Shown: positions 15,674 to 24,399, counted from the stretch's first letter. The stretch: 49,504 nucleotides of DNA from Actinomycetota bacterium (GCA_021324595.1 JAJPIV010000106.1:1-49504); one strand, 5' to 3'. Numbers and translations: made by a program. The notes: a model not told the origin generated them from the letters alone.

Positions 15674-18271
15674 TCAGGCCCTGACCCGCTCGTTGCCCGG
15701 GTCGAACAGCGGGCGCGCGCCGACCACCGCGACGGTGACCGGGTACCGCTCGCCCAGGTACTCCACGGCGAGCCGGTTCCCCTCGCGCGCCTGCCCGGCG
15801 GGCAGGTAGGCGAGGAGGATGTGCTTGCCCACCGACGGGCCCGATCCGGCGCTGGTCACATAGGAGGTCCGGCCGCGCGCGTCGGTGAGCACCTGGCCGT
15901 CGGGGCCGAGGACCGGCTCTCCCCCGAGCATGTACCGCGGCTCACCGGAGGCGGAGCGATGATCGTCGACGGTGAGCGTGCACAGCACCGCCGCCGGGGG
16001 GCGCTCACGCTGGGCCAGGTAGGCGGCCTTGCCGATGAAGTCGCCGCTCTTGACGGTCGGCCGGGCCAGGCCGGCCTCGACCAGGTTGTACTCGGCGGTC
16101 AGCTCGTTGCCGAAGGCGCGGTACCCCTTCTCCAGCCGCCCGGTGGTTCCGTAGACGCCGATGCCCACCGGGACCAGCCCGGAGGGCTGGCCGGCCTCCC
16201 AGAGCGCGTCCCAGAGCGCCGCGCCCTGCTCGGCCGGGACGTACAGCTCCCAGCCGAGCTCGCCGACATAGGAGATCCGGGAGGCGAGCACGGTGATCCC
16301 CGCGGCCTCGATGGGACGGCAGGTGCCGAACGGGAATCCCTGGCCGGACACGTCGTCGGCGGTCAGCCGGGCGAGGATCTCCCGGGCCTTCGGCCCCCAC
16401 AGGCCGAGGGTGGTCCACGCCGAGGTCACGTCCGCGAGGGTGGCGGTGCCGTCGTCCGGCAGGTGATCGGAGATCCACTTGGCGTCCATCATCCCGGTGG
16501 CGCCGCCGGTGACGACCCGGAACGCGTGCGCGCCAAGCCGCATGATCGTCAGGTCGCCCCGGAACCCGCCGGCCTCGTCGAGCAGCGACGTGTAGACGAC
16601 CCGGCCCGGCCGCACGTCCATCTGGGCGACCGCGAGCCGCTGGACCGCGTCGAGCGCGCCGGGCCCGGTGATGTCGAGCACGGCGAACGCGGACAGGTCC
16701 ACCAGCCCGGCGTTGTCCCGCATCGCCAGGTGCTCGGCGTTGATGATCGGGCTCCACCAGCGCGACTCCCACTCGCCGGGCCGCCGCATCAGCCGTTCCT
16801 CGTACCGCTCGAGCAGGGCGGCGTTCGACTCGTACCAGTGCGGCCGCTCCCAGCCCGCGGTCTCGAAGAACACCGCGCCGAGGGCCCGCTCGCGGTCGTA
16901 GGCCGGCCCGCGGCGCAGCGGGCGGCCGGATTCCCACTGCTCGGCCGGGTGGACGATGCCGTACATCTTGTTGAAGCCCTCGCGGGCGCGCGCGGTCACG
17001 TGCGCCGTGGTCCGCTGGTGCGGGTAGAAGCGCGACACGTCGGCCTCGTGGATGTCGATCTCCGGGACCCCGCCGGTCATCCACTCGGCGGCCGCCCGGC
17101 CGCAGCCGGGCCCCTCCTTGATCCAGCTGGCGGCGACCGACCACAGGCCCGCGACCTCGGGCGTCTCCCCGATCACCGGGTGCCCGTCCGGCGTCATCGA
17201 GATCAGGCCGTTGATCGCGTACCGGATCCCGGCCCGCTCGTCGCCGAGCAGCCCGGGCATGAGCTCCAGCGCCTGGGCCAGCTGGGGGTCGAAGTCCTCG
17301 GCGGTGAACGGCAGCTCGGTGGGCGACAGCGCGGCCTGCTCGATCGACGGGATCGCGTCCGGGTCGACGATGATCGGCCGGTGCGCGTAGGAGCCCACCT
17401 CCATGTCGCCGCCGTGCTGCCGCTCGTACATGTTCGCGTCCACGTCGCGGACGATCGGGTAGCTGATCTCTCCCGGGGACTTCTCGAACAGCTCGATCGG
17501 GCCGACGCTGATCATCTGGTGGACCACCGGGGTGAGCGGGATCCGGGCGCCGGCCATCCGGGCCAGCCGCGGCGACCACACCCCGCAGCAGATCGCGACC
17601 AGGTCCGTCTCGATGTCACCGCGGGTGGTGCGCACCCCGGTGACCCGGCCGCCCGTCCTGCCGTCGAAGCGGCCCGCCCGGCTGGCGTCCGGGTCGGTCA
17701 CGATCCCGGTGATCTCGGCGCCCGCCAGGACGGTCAGCGCGCCGGAGCCCTCCGCCTGCTCGCGCATGAGCGTCCCGGCGCGCAGCGAGTCGACCACCCC
17801 GACGGTCGGGAAGTACGCGCCGCCGAGGATCACGCGCTCGTCCAGGTAGGGCACGAGCGCCCGGACCTGCGCCGGGCTCAGCAGCTCGGCGGGGATCTGC
17901 CAGGCCCTGGCCTGGGTGCAGCGCCGCCGCAGCTCGGTCATCCGCTCGGGGGTCCGGGCGACCTCGATCCCGCCGGACTCGGTGAACACCCCGAGCTGCT
18001 TGTACTGCTCGGTGCTGTCCCGGGTCAGCTCCATCATCATCTTGCTGTACTCGATCGGGAAGATGAAGTTGGAGGCGTGCCCGGTAGAGCCGCCCGGGTT
18101 CGGCATCGGGCCCTTGTCGACCAGCACCAGGTCCCGCCAGCCCAGCCTGGCCAGGTGGTACGCCAGGCTGTTGCCGACGATCCCCGCGCCGATGATCACG
18201 GCGCGCGCCCGCGCGGGAGCGCCGGGTCCCGCCCCGGCCGCCGCTGCCGCCTGCCCCACGATGTCGCTCAT
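15674..18271 (-). CDS. Dimethylglycine/sarcosine dehydrogenase-like FAD oxidoreductase with GcvT domain
   Basis: An 865-residue two-part enzyme. The N-terminal DAO-type FAD domain has the dinucleotide motif GAGIVG (residues 28-33) and STGHASN with His65, the usual site of covalent FAD attachment in dimethylglycine and sarcosine dehydrogenases. A FAO_M-type middle part follows. The C-terminal half is a GcvT aminomethyltransferase-like domain that would pass the released one-carbon unit to tetrahydrofolate. The family oxidises N-methyl groups and hands electrons to ETF, whose genes follow directly. ATG 18271 has GAGGA upstream. The exact substrate (dimethylglycine, sarcosine or another amine) is uncertain. 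A GntR gene diverges from it. Confidence 0.88.
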   Translation of the reverse strand: MSDIVGQAAAAAGAGPGAPARARAVIIGAGIVGNSLAYHLARLGWRDLVLVDKGPMPNPGGSTGHASNFIFPIEYSKMMMELTRDSTEQYKQLGVFTESGGIEVARTPERMTELRRRCTQARAWQIPAELLSPAQVRALVPYLDERVILGGAYFPTVGVVDSLRAGTLMREQAEGSGALTVLAGAEITGIVTDPDASRAGRFDGRTGGRVTGVRTTRGDIETDLVAICCGVWSPRLARMAGARIPLTPVVHQMISVGPIELFEKSPGEISYPIVRDVDANMYERQHGGDMEVGSYAHRPIIVDPDAIPSIEQAALSPTELPFTAEDFDPQLAQALELMPGLLGDERAGIRYAINGLISMTPDGHPVIGETPEVAGLWSVAASWIKEGPGCGRAAAEWMTGGVPEIDIHEADVSRFYPHQRTTAHVTARAREGFNKMYGIVHPAEQWESGRPLRRGPAYDRERALGAVFFETAGWERPHWYESNAALLERYEERLMRRPGEWESRWWSPIINAEHLAMRDNAGLVDLSAFAVLDITGPGALDAVQRLAVAQMDVRPGRVVYTSLLDEAGGFRGDLTIMRLGAHAFRVVTGGATGMMDAKWISDHLPDDGTATLADVTSAWTTLGLWGPKAREILARLTADDVSGQGFPFGTCRPIEAAGITVLASRISYVGELGWELYVPAEQGAALWDALWEAGQPSGLVPVGIGVYGTTGRLEKGYRAFGNELTAEYNLVEAGLARPTVKSGDFIGKAAYLAQRERPPAAVLCTLTVDDHRSASGEPRYMLGGEPVLGPDGQVLTDARGRTSYVTSAGSGPSVGKHILLAYLPAGQAREGNRLAVEYLGERYPVTVAVVGARPLFDPGNERVRA

Positions 18272-18313
18272 GCCGCGGTCCTCGTCGTAGGCACACTGAC
18301 TCGTCGCGGGCAT

Positions 18314-18338
18314 ACTGATATGCAAGTGATATATCAGT
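18314..18338. promoter_or_regulatory. Inverted repeat between the dehydrogenase and its GntR regulator (candidate operator)
   Basis: A perfect 8-bp inverted repeat, ACTGATAT-N9-ATATCAGT, is the most AT-rich spot in the 98-base gap between the two divergent genes. It is well placed to be the operator of the GntR protein and to block both promoters. Confidence 0.6.
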
Positions 18339-18369
18339 GCCCTGGCCAGACTAGATCGCACGGAGCGCC

Positions 18370-19047
18370 ATGGTCAACCGGCAGCACCGCCCGCCGGCGG
18401 CCGGCCGGCCGGCCGCGCTGCCGTCCCTGGCCGACCGGGCCTACGACGCGATCCGGGACCAGCTGGTCAGGCTGGAGATCCGGCCCGGCGTCCCGATCAG
18501 CGAGGAGGACCTCTGCGCCCGGCTGGGCCTGTCCCGGACTCCGGTGCGGGAGGCGCTCAAGCGCCTGGAACACGAGCGGCTCGTGGTGTCCTACCCCCGC
18601 CGGGGCACGTTCGCGACGGAGATCAACGTCACCGACCTGACGCACATCTCCGAGGTCCGCGAGCTGATCGAGCCGGCCGCCGCGGCGAGCGCCGCCAGGC
18701 ACGCTACCCCCGCCGACCGCGAGTCGTTCCGCGTCCTGCTCGGCGAGCTGGCCGCGGCCGGCGCGGCCGTCCCGGCGGCCGAGCTGATGAACCTCGACAC
18801 GCGGGTCCACCGGGCCGTCTACGCGGCGACGCGCAACCCCTACCTGGAGGACACCCTGATCCGCTACAACAACCTCGCGACGCGGATCTGGTGCCTGTTC
18901 CTCGACCGGCTGGCCGGCATGGCCGGCCACGTCGCGGAGCACCGCCTCCTGCTGGAGGCGCTGCTGGCCGGCGATGACCGCGCGGCCGCCGCGATCGCCC
19001 GCCGCCACGTCACCGGCTTCGACCAGGCGATCCGCGCGGTCATCTGA
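18370..19047 (+). CDS. GntR family transcriptional regulator, FCD (FadR) subfamily
   Basis: A 225-residue repressor-type regulator. The winged-helix domain (about residues 20-88) contains the recognition region LGLSRTPVREALKRLE and the wing YPRRGTF. The C-terminal FCD helical domain carries the candidate metal or ligand residues Asp, His and His in NLDTRVHRAV, HVAEHRLLL and RRHVTGF. GGAG precedes the ATG. It is transcribed away from the dimethylglycine dehydrogenase-like gene over a 25-base inverted repeat, so it most likely controls that operon in response to its substrate or product. It ends at a strong hairpin shared with the permease gene. Confidence 0.92.
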   Translation: MVNRQHRPPAAGRPAALPSLADRAYDAIRDQLVRLEIRPGVPISEEDLCARLGLSRTPVREALKRLEHERLVVSYPRRGTFATEINVTDLTHISEVRELIEPAAAASAARHATPADRESFRVLLGELAAAGAAVPAAELMNLDTRVHRAVYAATRNPYLEDTLIRYNNLATRIWCLFLDRLAGMAGHVAEHRLLLEALLAGDDRAAAAIARRHVTGFDQAIRAVI

Positions 19048-19052
19048 CGCAA

Positions 19053-19088
19053 GGCCCCCGGGGCCGCGCCGCGGCGGCCCCGGGGGCC
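19053..19088. terminator. Bidirectional hairpin terminator
   Basis: A perfect 15-bp GC-only stem with a 6-base loop lies between the converging GntR and permease genes, six bases after the GntR stop. It has no T tract. Confidence 0.8.
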
Positions 19089-19101
19089 CGGCGGCCGCCC
19101 G

Positions 19102-20724
19102 CTACTCGACCGGGATCTCCTTGTTGATCAGGCCGAGGTCGATCCCCTGGCTCCGGCGCACCAGCCTGGCGATCACGTACAGCACGATCGCCAGCACGTA
19201 CATCGCGCCCATGTAGATGAGCGAGGACTTGTTGTTCACGAAGTACAGGTTGTTGGTGAGCCACTCGTAGAGGTTGAACACCAGCAGCCCGATCGTGATC
19301 ACGCCGGAGGCCGGCACCACCGGCACGCCGAGGAACTTGATCCGGCTCGCCGGGGACGCCTGCCACAGCTCCTTCTTGCGGAACGGCAGCAGGACCACGG
19401 CGATCGCGCTGAACAGGTAGGTCACCGCGATGACGAGGGTCGCGTCCAGCGTGTAGTTGCGGAAGGTGGTCGAGTACGCGTAGATGGCCGACAGCCCAGC
19501 CGCCGGCAGGAGCATGAGCAGCAGCGAGTAGACGGGAACCTTGCGCCGCTCCGAGACCTCGGCGGCGCGGTCGGGGAGCACCCGGTCGAACGCGGCCGCG
19601 AAGATGACCCTGGTCGAGGAGAGGAAGAGCGTCCCGACCCAGCCGAAGAACCACAGGCTGAGCACCAGGATCAAGATGACCTGGAACGCCGTGTTGTGGA
19701 CCAGCCAGCCAGCCAGCATGAACGGGTACGGCCAGATCCCGAACTGCGGGGTCGCATTGTAGTCCAGCGAGTTGAGGTTCTGGTAGAAGCCCCAGCCGAC
19801 GGTCTTGGCCATCAGGAGCAGGAAGATGACCGTGCAGGCGACCGTGATCCACAGGCCGCCGAACATGCCCCGGAAGACCCGCTTGAAGTCGCTGGCGCCC
19901 CGGATCTCGCCGTAGAGCGTGGCGCCCCAGTTCGGCCAGAGGATGAAGAACATCATCGCCGGGACCAGCAGCATCGTCGGCCCGAGCGGGCCGAAGCCCA
20001 GGGCGGTCGTGCCATAGCCGGCCTTGGCCGCCGCGGCGTTGGTCTTGGCGTACGCGCCGGAGACCCCGAAGAGCTTCCTGGCCTCGAGGTTGAAGGAGCT
20101 CACGAAGCTCGCGTGCGAGTTGACCAGCAGCAGCACCACGACCACGAGGAAGCCGATCATGCCCCCGATGAAGCACCAGCGCTGGACCCTGGCGTAGCCG
20201 GCCATGCCGATGGACACCAGCAGGCCCGCGATCGCGATCGTCAGGAGCGAGACGACGAACACGCCGGTGGGCGTCGTGAACCAGGTGTAGGTCCCCGGCC
20301 AGGTCCACTTGAGGGTGGCCCAGATCGGCTGGAAGAGCTGGACGGCCAGGATGTTCCCGTAGATCGGGGCCCACAGCCACAGGATGAACCACCAGCCGGT
20401 GACCGAGGTCACGAATCCGAGCGGCCCGCCCAGGATCCTGGTCTGCCACACGTAGTCGCCGCCCGCCCGCGGGATCGTGACGATTAGCCCGGAATAGGCG
20501 ACGACCAGGAACGAGACCCAGATGCCCGAGATGATCACCGCCGTGATCAGCTGCCCCTTGGGAAACGCCGGGCCGGCGAAGGTGAACTCGTAGATGCCCA
20601 GGGTCACGAAGTTCGTCGACAGGCAGGCATAGATCATCGAGTCCCGGACCGACCAGCCTCGGACCAGGCCCGTCGCCTTTCTCAGGAAGAGTGTCGGCGT
20701 CTCGCCGACTGCCTCAGCAGCCAT
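19102..20724 (-). CDS. APC superfamily amino acid/amine permease
   Basis: A 540-residue secondary transporter with about twelve to thirteen transmembrane helices. The early conserved stretch TIPRAGGDYVW and the preceding GLIVTIP helix are typical of amino acid-polyamine-organocation permeases, and helix VGTLFLSSTRVIFAAAFDRVLP matches the later conserved region. The substrate cannot be read from the sequence. Proximity to amine and amino acid genes suggests an amine or amino acid. A 180-base gap upstream holds evenly spaced GTCAC elements that may regulate it. The C-terminus is short and ends at a shared terminator. Confidence 0.9.
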   Translation of the reverse strand: MAAEAVGETPTLFLRKATGLVRGWSVRDSMIYACLSTNFVTLGIYEFTFAGPAFPKGQLITAVIISGIWVSFLVVAYSGLIVTIPRAGGDYVWQTRILGGPLGFVTSVTGWWFILWLWAPIYGNILAVQLFQPIWATLKWTWPGTYTWFTTPTGVFVVSLLTIAIAGLLVSIGMAGYARVQRWCFIGGMIGFLVVVVLLLVNSHASFVSSFNLEARKLFGVSGAYAKTNAAAAKAGYGTTALGFGPLGPTMLLVPAMMFFILWPNWGATLYGEIRGASDFKRVFRGMFGGLWITVACTVIFLLLMAKTVGWGFYQNLNSLDYNATPQFGIWPYPFMLAGWLVHNTAFQVILILVLSLWFFGWVGTLFLSSTRVIFAAAFDRVLPDRAAEVSERRKVPVYSLLLMLLPAAGLSAIYAYSTTFRNYTLDATLVIAVTYLFSAIAVVLLPFRKKELWQASPASRIKFLGVPVVPASGVITIGLLVFNLYEWLTNNLYFVNNKSSLIYMGAMYVLAIVLYVIARLVRRSQGIDLGLINKEIPVE

Positions 20725-20846
20725 CGGTCAGTGCCTTTCGTTGTCGTCGCGGCGCGCCCGGCCCGGGCGCGCCGATCCCTCCCCCCACGCCCGGCGAACG
20801 GCCGACGGCCGGCTCCTCCCCCGGCCGGCCGCTCGCCAGTGTGATC

Positions 20847-20890
20847 CGTCACTTTCCGAATACTCTGTCACTTCTGACCCGGCCTGTCAC
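20847..20890. promoter_or_regulatory. Three GTCAC elements phased at 19 bp upstream of the permease
   Basis: CGTCAC, TGTCAC and TGTCAC begin at 20847, 20866 and 20885, exactly 19 bases apart, 120-165 bases upstream of the permease start. The regular spacing, close to two helical turns, suggests binding of a repeated or multimeric regulator. The surrounding gap (20725-20904) has no gene. Confidence 0.4.
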
Positions 20891-20904
20891 CAGCTACTGG
20901 CCGG

Positions 20905-21843
20905 TCAGCCGTTGACGAGCAGGTAACGGCTGACCTTCGCCCGCTTGACGTCGAGGTCGACGAGCGCGCCCTGGAGCACGCCGTCGCCGTAGACGCTGCC
21001 GGGATTGATCGCGAGCGTCCGGTTGAGCCGCTTGACCGCCCGGCTCTCGTGGATGTGGCCGTGCAGCGACAGCAGCGGCTGGTGGGCCAGGATCGCGTCG
21101 CGCACGGCGACGGAGCCCACGGGCTTCATCACCGCCCCGCCATGGACCGGCCGCAGGTTCTCATCGAGCGCCGGGGCCTCGTCGAGCCCGGTGCCGTAGG
21201 GCGGGGCGTGGAAGTTGAAGATCGCCCGCCCCATGTCGGGCACCCGGCTGGCGACCGCCTCGATCCTGGCGGCCAGGTCCTCCTCCGGCGCCTCGCGGAA
21301 CGTGTTCCACGGCGTCGGGTTGGTCCAGCCCATGGAGACCAGGCTGAGCCCGCCCAGGTCGATCACCTTGCCCTCGGCGAAGGTCACGCACGGGGACGAC
21401 TCGATCATCTGGTCGATTTCGAAGATGTCGTCGTTGCCGCCGTTGAGGATGCAGCCGATCTTGCCGCCGCGGAGCTTGCCGTCGGCCATGTCCAGCCAGC
21501 GGTCGAGCGAGTGCTTCATCTCCTCGGTGAACCGGCGGTCCACCGCCTCCTCGTGCTCGCTCAGCACCGCCAGCTCGTCGGGGGTCACGATCGCCGGGTA
21601 GGAGCCGCGGTCGCGGATCTTGCGCTCGGCCTCGGCGAGCTCCTCCCGGGTCTCCAGCCGCATCGGCTCGCCGCGGTAGGTGAGCTGCCAGTAGCCGTCC
21701 CGGGCGACGATCGGCACCATCACCTTGCCGGTGACGTCGCCGCCGAGGATCACCAGGTCCGCCCGGTAGAACGCCGCCGCGTTGAGGAACTTCCGCCAGC
21801 AGATCTCCGACCCGTGGATGTCGGTGGCAAAGAAGATCTTCAT
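20905..21843 (-). CDS. Calcineurin-like metallophosphoesterase
   Basis: A soluble 312-residue protein of the metallophosphoesterase superfamily. The dimetal motifs are in order: DIH at residues 8-10, GGDVTG, GGNDD (a variant of GNHD), NFHAPP and HGHIHES. An insert of about 70 charged residues between the second and third motifs separates it from the common small phosphodiesterases. The substrate is unknown; nucleotides or phosphodiesters are possible. It has its own promoter (21879-21907) and no close partner, although it follows the nucleotidyltransferase-like gene on the same strand. Confidence 0.88.
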   Translation of the reverse strand: MKIFFATDIHGSEICWRKFLNAAAFYRADLVILGGDVTGKVMVPIVARDGYWQLTYRGEPMRLETREELAEAERKIRDRGSYPAIVTPDELAVLSEHEEAVDRRFTEEMKHSLDRWLDMADGKLRGGKIGCILNGGNDDIFEIDQMIESSPCVTFAEGKVIDLGGLSLVSMGWTNPTPWNTFREAPEEDLAARIEAVASRVPDMGRAIFNFHAPPYGTGLDEAPALDENLRPVHGGAVMKPVGSVAVRDAILAHQPLLSLHGHIHESRAVKRLNRTLAINPGSVYGDGVLQGALVDLDVKRAKVSRYLLVNG

Positions 21844-21878
21844 CTGGCGTCCCCGTTCGCGCGCATTCGGCTACGAAC

Positions 21879-21907
21879 GGTCTAGCAGCAGTCTTACCGG
21901 GCGTCAA
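21879..21907 (-). promoter_or_regulatory. Promoter of the metallophosphoesterase gene
   Basis: On the minus strand TTGACG and TAGACC are spaced by 17 bases, with the -10 box about 36 bases before the ATG. The same TTGACGCC sequence begins the promoter at 32021-32050. Confidence 0.6.
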
Positions 21908-21982
21908 GGGACAAGATCGGCTGCCGCGGCGGGCCCGGCACGGCCGCGCGGGCGGCGCGGCGGCCTGCCGGCGCGCCGCCGC

Positions 21983-22810
21983 TCAGTGCGCGACTTCCTC
22001 CGGGAGCTCGTACCAGCGCACCTTCTCCCCCACGCTGGCCCGCATCTTCCACTTCACGCTCTTGGGCGCCTCGTCGGCGAGCCGGCGCAGCCGCGCGGCC
22101 TGCTCGGCCGGGTCGAACGCCATCCCCGGCTGGGCCAGGTGCGACCGCTCGGCGAGCAGCACGGGCAGCCGGTCCAGGTTGGCCGTGACCGTCCGCCACC
22201 AGCCCCAGTCGCCGCCGAGCACCGAGCAGAACCGGCCCGCGTCGATCACCGGCCCGCCGGCCGCCGGGCCAGGGCCGGCGGGCGCGACCGGCAGGCAGGA
22301 GAGCAGCTGCACGATGTCGCGGGCGTCCTTCTCGTTGAGCTCGACGATCTGGAGCTTGGACAGCAGCAGGTCGGCCGCGTCCACCGTGTGCGGCAGCCGG
22401 CCGAACGCCGGCCGCAGGTCGAGGGTGTGGCACATGGTGAGCCGGTCCACCATCACGTCGATGGGCCGGCCCGACGGCGCGGTGAAGTACATCTGCCGGT
22501 CGCCGTTGAGGTTGTTGAACCTCCGGTCCGGCACGCAGCCGGCCGCCTCCAGGTGGGCGGCGACCTTCTTGCGCTCCCTGGACAGGCAGGCGAAGTCGAT
22601 GTCCTGGTCGCGCCGCAGGCGCGGCGGGTAGTCCGGGCAGATCACCCGGACCGCGAGCCCGCCGAGCAGCTTGAGCCCGACGCCGGCCCGGGCCGCGCCC
22701 CGGGCGAGGGCGAGGGCGTCGGTCAGCGGGTCCTCCGGCGAGCCGGGCACCGGGTCCGGCGGGGCGGCCGGCTGCCCGCCGACCCCGGCCTCGCTGCGCA
22801 TCTCGGACAT
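21983..22810 (-). CDS. Nucleotidyltransferase-like protein of unknown role
   Basis: A 275-residue soluble protein. The segment LLGGLAVRVIC followed by RRDQDIDFAC matches the GG...DxD core of polymerase-beta-fold nucleotidyltransferases, including the AbiEii-like group, and DVMVDRL could supply the third acidic residue. The C-terminus (WKMRASVGEKVRWYELPEEV) is not known to me. ATG 22810 is preferred because GGAAGGGAG precedes it; the frame continues eight codons further up. It lies 54 bases downstream of the decarboxylase gene on the same strand and is probably co-transcribed. A toxin-like or regulatory transfer of nucleotides is possible, but no antitoxin partner is visible. Confidence 0.65.
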   Translation of the reverse strand: MSEMRSEAGVGGQPAAPPDPVPGSPEDPLTDALALARGAARAGVGLKLLGGLAVRVICPDYPPRLRRDQDIDFACLSRERKKVAAHLEAAGCVPDRRFNNLNGDRQMYFTAPSGRPIDVMVDRLTMCHTLDLRPAFGRLPHTVDAADLLLSKLQIVELNEKDARDIVQLLSCLPVAPAGPGPAAGGPVIDAGRFCSVLGGDWGWWRTVTANLDRLPVLLAERSHLAQPGMAFDPAEQAARLRRLADEAPKSVKWKMRASVGEKVRWYELPEEVAH

Positions 22811-22864
22811 CGCGCCACGGCTCCCTTCCGGCAATCCGGTAGGAAGAGTCTAAGGCGGCGCCGG

Positions 22865-24316
22865 TCACCGCGCGATCACCTGGAACGTCGCCAGCGAGGG
22901 GTCGGCGGCGTAGGCGATCCGCCCGCCGTCGGCCTGGACCTCGCGCAGCGAATCGATCGCGCCCGCAGTGATCAGCTCCCCGGGGGCCAGGACCGGCACC
23001 CCGGGCGGGTAGGGGGCGATCAGCTCCGCGCTGACCCGCCCGACCGCGGCGGCGGCGCTCACGGTCTCGTTCTCCGCGAAGAACGCCTCCCGCGGTGACA
23101 TCACGGTCTCCGGGACGACCTGCCAGGCGGCGGCGACGGCCGGGGTGCGCGGCACTCCCCGGTGCCGCTCGATGGAGGCGATCAGCGCGTCGGTGAACGC
23201 ACCCACCCGCTGCTCGTCGTCCGCGATCGTGATCACCGGCACGAGCGTGTCCCGGTCCGCCATCTCCACCGGCATCCCCTGAGCGAGCAGGTCGGCCTCG
23301 ACCGCCGCGCCGTGCGCGCCGGTGCCGGCGAGCAGCACGACCAGCTTGGTCGGCTCCACCCCGGGCCCGTCCAGGACGCCGGCGCCCGGCACGCGGGCGA
23401 TCCGCTCCCGCGCCCGCGCGACGTTGGCGAGCAGGCCGGCGCACAGCCGCTCGCCGTCGCGGGCGAGCAGCGCCCGCGACGCGTCGATGCTCGCCATGAT
23501 CGCGCCGGACGGGCTGGTGGTGTGGGTGGCCTCGAACGCGCGGTTCAGCCGGGCCGGGTCCAGCAGGCCGGTCCGGGCCAGCACGATCGCGCCCTGCGAG
23601 TAGGCCGGGAGCGCCTTGTGCGCGCTGGTCACCATCCCGTCCGCGCCGGCCGCGATCGCGTGCGGCGGCAGGTCCGGGTGGAAGCCCAGGTGCGCCGCCC
23701 AGGCCGCGTCCACCAGCAGCGGCACGCCCGCATCGTGCGCGGCGGCCGCGTGCCCGGCCAGGTCGCCGGTGGTGCCCACGTACGACGGGTCGCCGAGGAA
23801 GACCGCGCAGGCGTCCGGGTGCCCGGCCAGCGCGGCGCGCACGGTCTGGACGGCGACCGCGGCGGGCAGGCCGGTCTTCGGGTCGACCTCCGGGCGGACC
23901 CAGACCGGGTCGAGGCCCGCCAGGACCAGGCCGAGCAGGAGCGAGCGGTGCAGGATCCGGGTGACCACGACCGGGCGGCCCGGCGAGCCGGCGGCGAGCG
24001 CGAGCGCCTGGTTCCCGTGCGTCGAGCCGGCCACCGAGAACCGGCACCAGTCGGCGCCCCACAGGCGGGCGGCGCGGCGTTCCGCGTCGGCCCGCAGCAC
24101 GTCGGCGTGCTTGATCGAGTCGAGGCCGCCGTAGAGGGGGACGTCGCCGGCGACCACGTCGCCGGTGAGGTCCAGGCGCGCCTTGTGGCCCGGGGTGGTC
24201 ATCGGCGTGAGGCGGCCGGCCCGGGCCCGCTCGGTCACGGCCAGCCAGGCGTCCAGCAGCGGCGCGTCGGCGCGCAGGCCGAGCGGATCGCGCGAGTCAG
24301 GTGCGTTCGTGCCCAC
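22865..24316 (-). CDS. Orn/Lys/Arg decarboxylase family PLP enzyme
   Basis: A fold-I PLP enzyme of 483 residues. The N-terminal TPGHK motif, the phosphate loop GSTHGN (residues 97-102), the cofactor Asp in VDAAWAAH and the Schiff-base Lys234 in SAHKALPAYSQGA identify the Orn/Lys/Arg decarboxylase group. The small C-terminal domain (PYPPGVPVLAPGE) is present, while the N-terminal wing domain of the inducible acid-stress enzymes is absent. This is the short Gram-positive form. It probably makes a diamine or polyamine from a basic amino acid, but the substrate is open. It diverges from a quinone oxidoreductase gene. Confidence 0.88.
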   Translation of the reverse strand: MGTNAPDSRDPLGLRADAPLLDAWLAVTERARAGRLTPMTTPGHKARLDLTGDVVAGDVPLYGGLDSIKHADVLRADAERRAARLWGADWCRFSVAGSTHGNQALALAAGSPGRPVVVTRILHRSLLLGLVLAGLDPVWVRPEVDPKTGLPAAVAVQTVRAALAGHPDACAVFLGDPSYVGTTGDLAGHAAAAHDAGVPLLVDAAWAAHLGFHPDLPPHAIAAGADGMVTSAHKALPAYSQGAIVLARTGLLDPARLNRAFEATHTTSPSGAIMASIDASRALLARDGERLCAGLLANVARARERIARVPGAGVLDGPGVEPTKLVVLLAGTGAHGAAVEADLLAQGMPVEMADRDTLVPVITIADDEQRVGAFTDALIASIERHRGVPRTPAVAAAWQVVPETVMSPREAFFAENETVSAAAAVGRVSAELIAPYPPGVPVLAPGELITAGAIDSLREVQADGGRIAYAADPSLATFQVIAR

Positions 24317-24351
24317 CCGCCCAGTGTGCGGGACGAGCCGGGGTGACCGGG

Positions 24352-24384
24352 CGGCCGCCCCGGCCTGCCCGGCCGGGGCGGCCG
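24352..24384. repeat. GC-rich hairpin just upstream of the oxidoreductase start codon
   Basis: A perfect 14-bp inverted repeat with a 5-base loop (TGCCC) ends 15 bases before the ATG of the plus-strand oxidoreductase, inside the 83-base gap between divergent genes. It cannot end a convergent pair here. It could be an mRNA structure in the leader, a cruciform-type regulator site, or a relic. Confidence 0.6.
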
Positions 24385-24399
24385 TGGGATCATCGGGGC

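Noticed and set aside
15821-18640. A 939-codon plus-strand frame opposite the dimethylglycine dehydrogenase-like gene
   Set aside because: Its product is charged low-complexity sequence, while the opposite strand encodes a clear two-domain enzyme with a ribosome-binding site.
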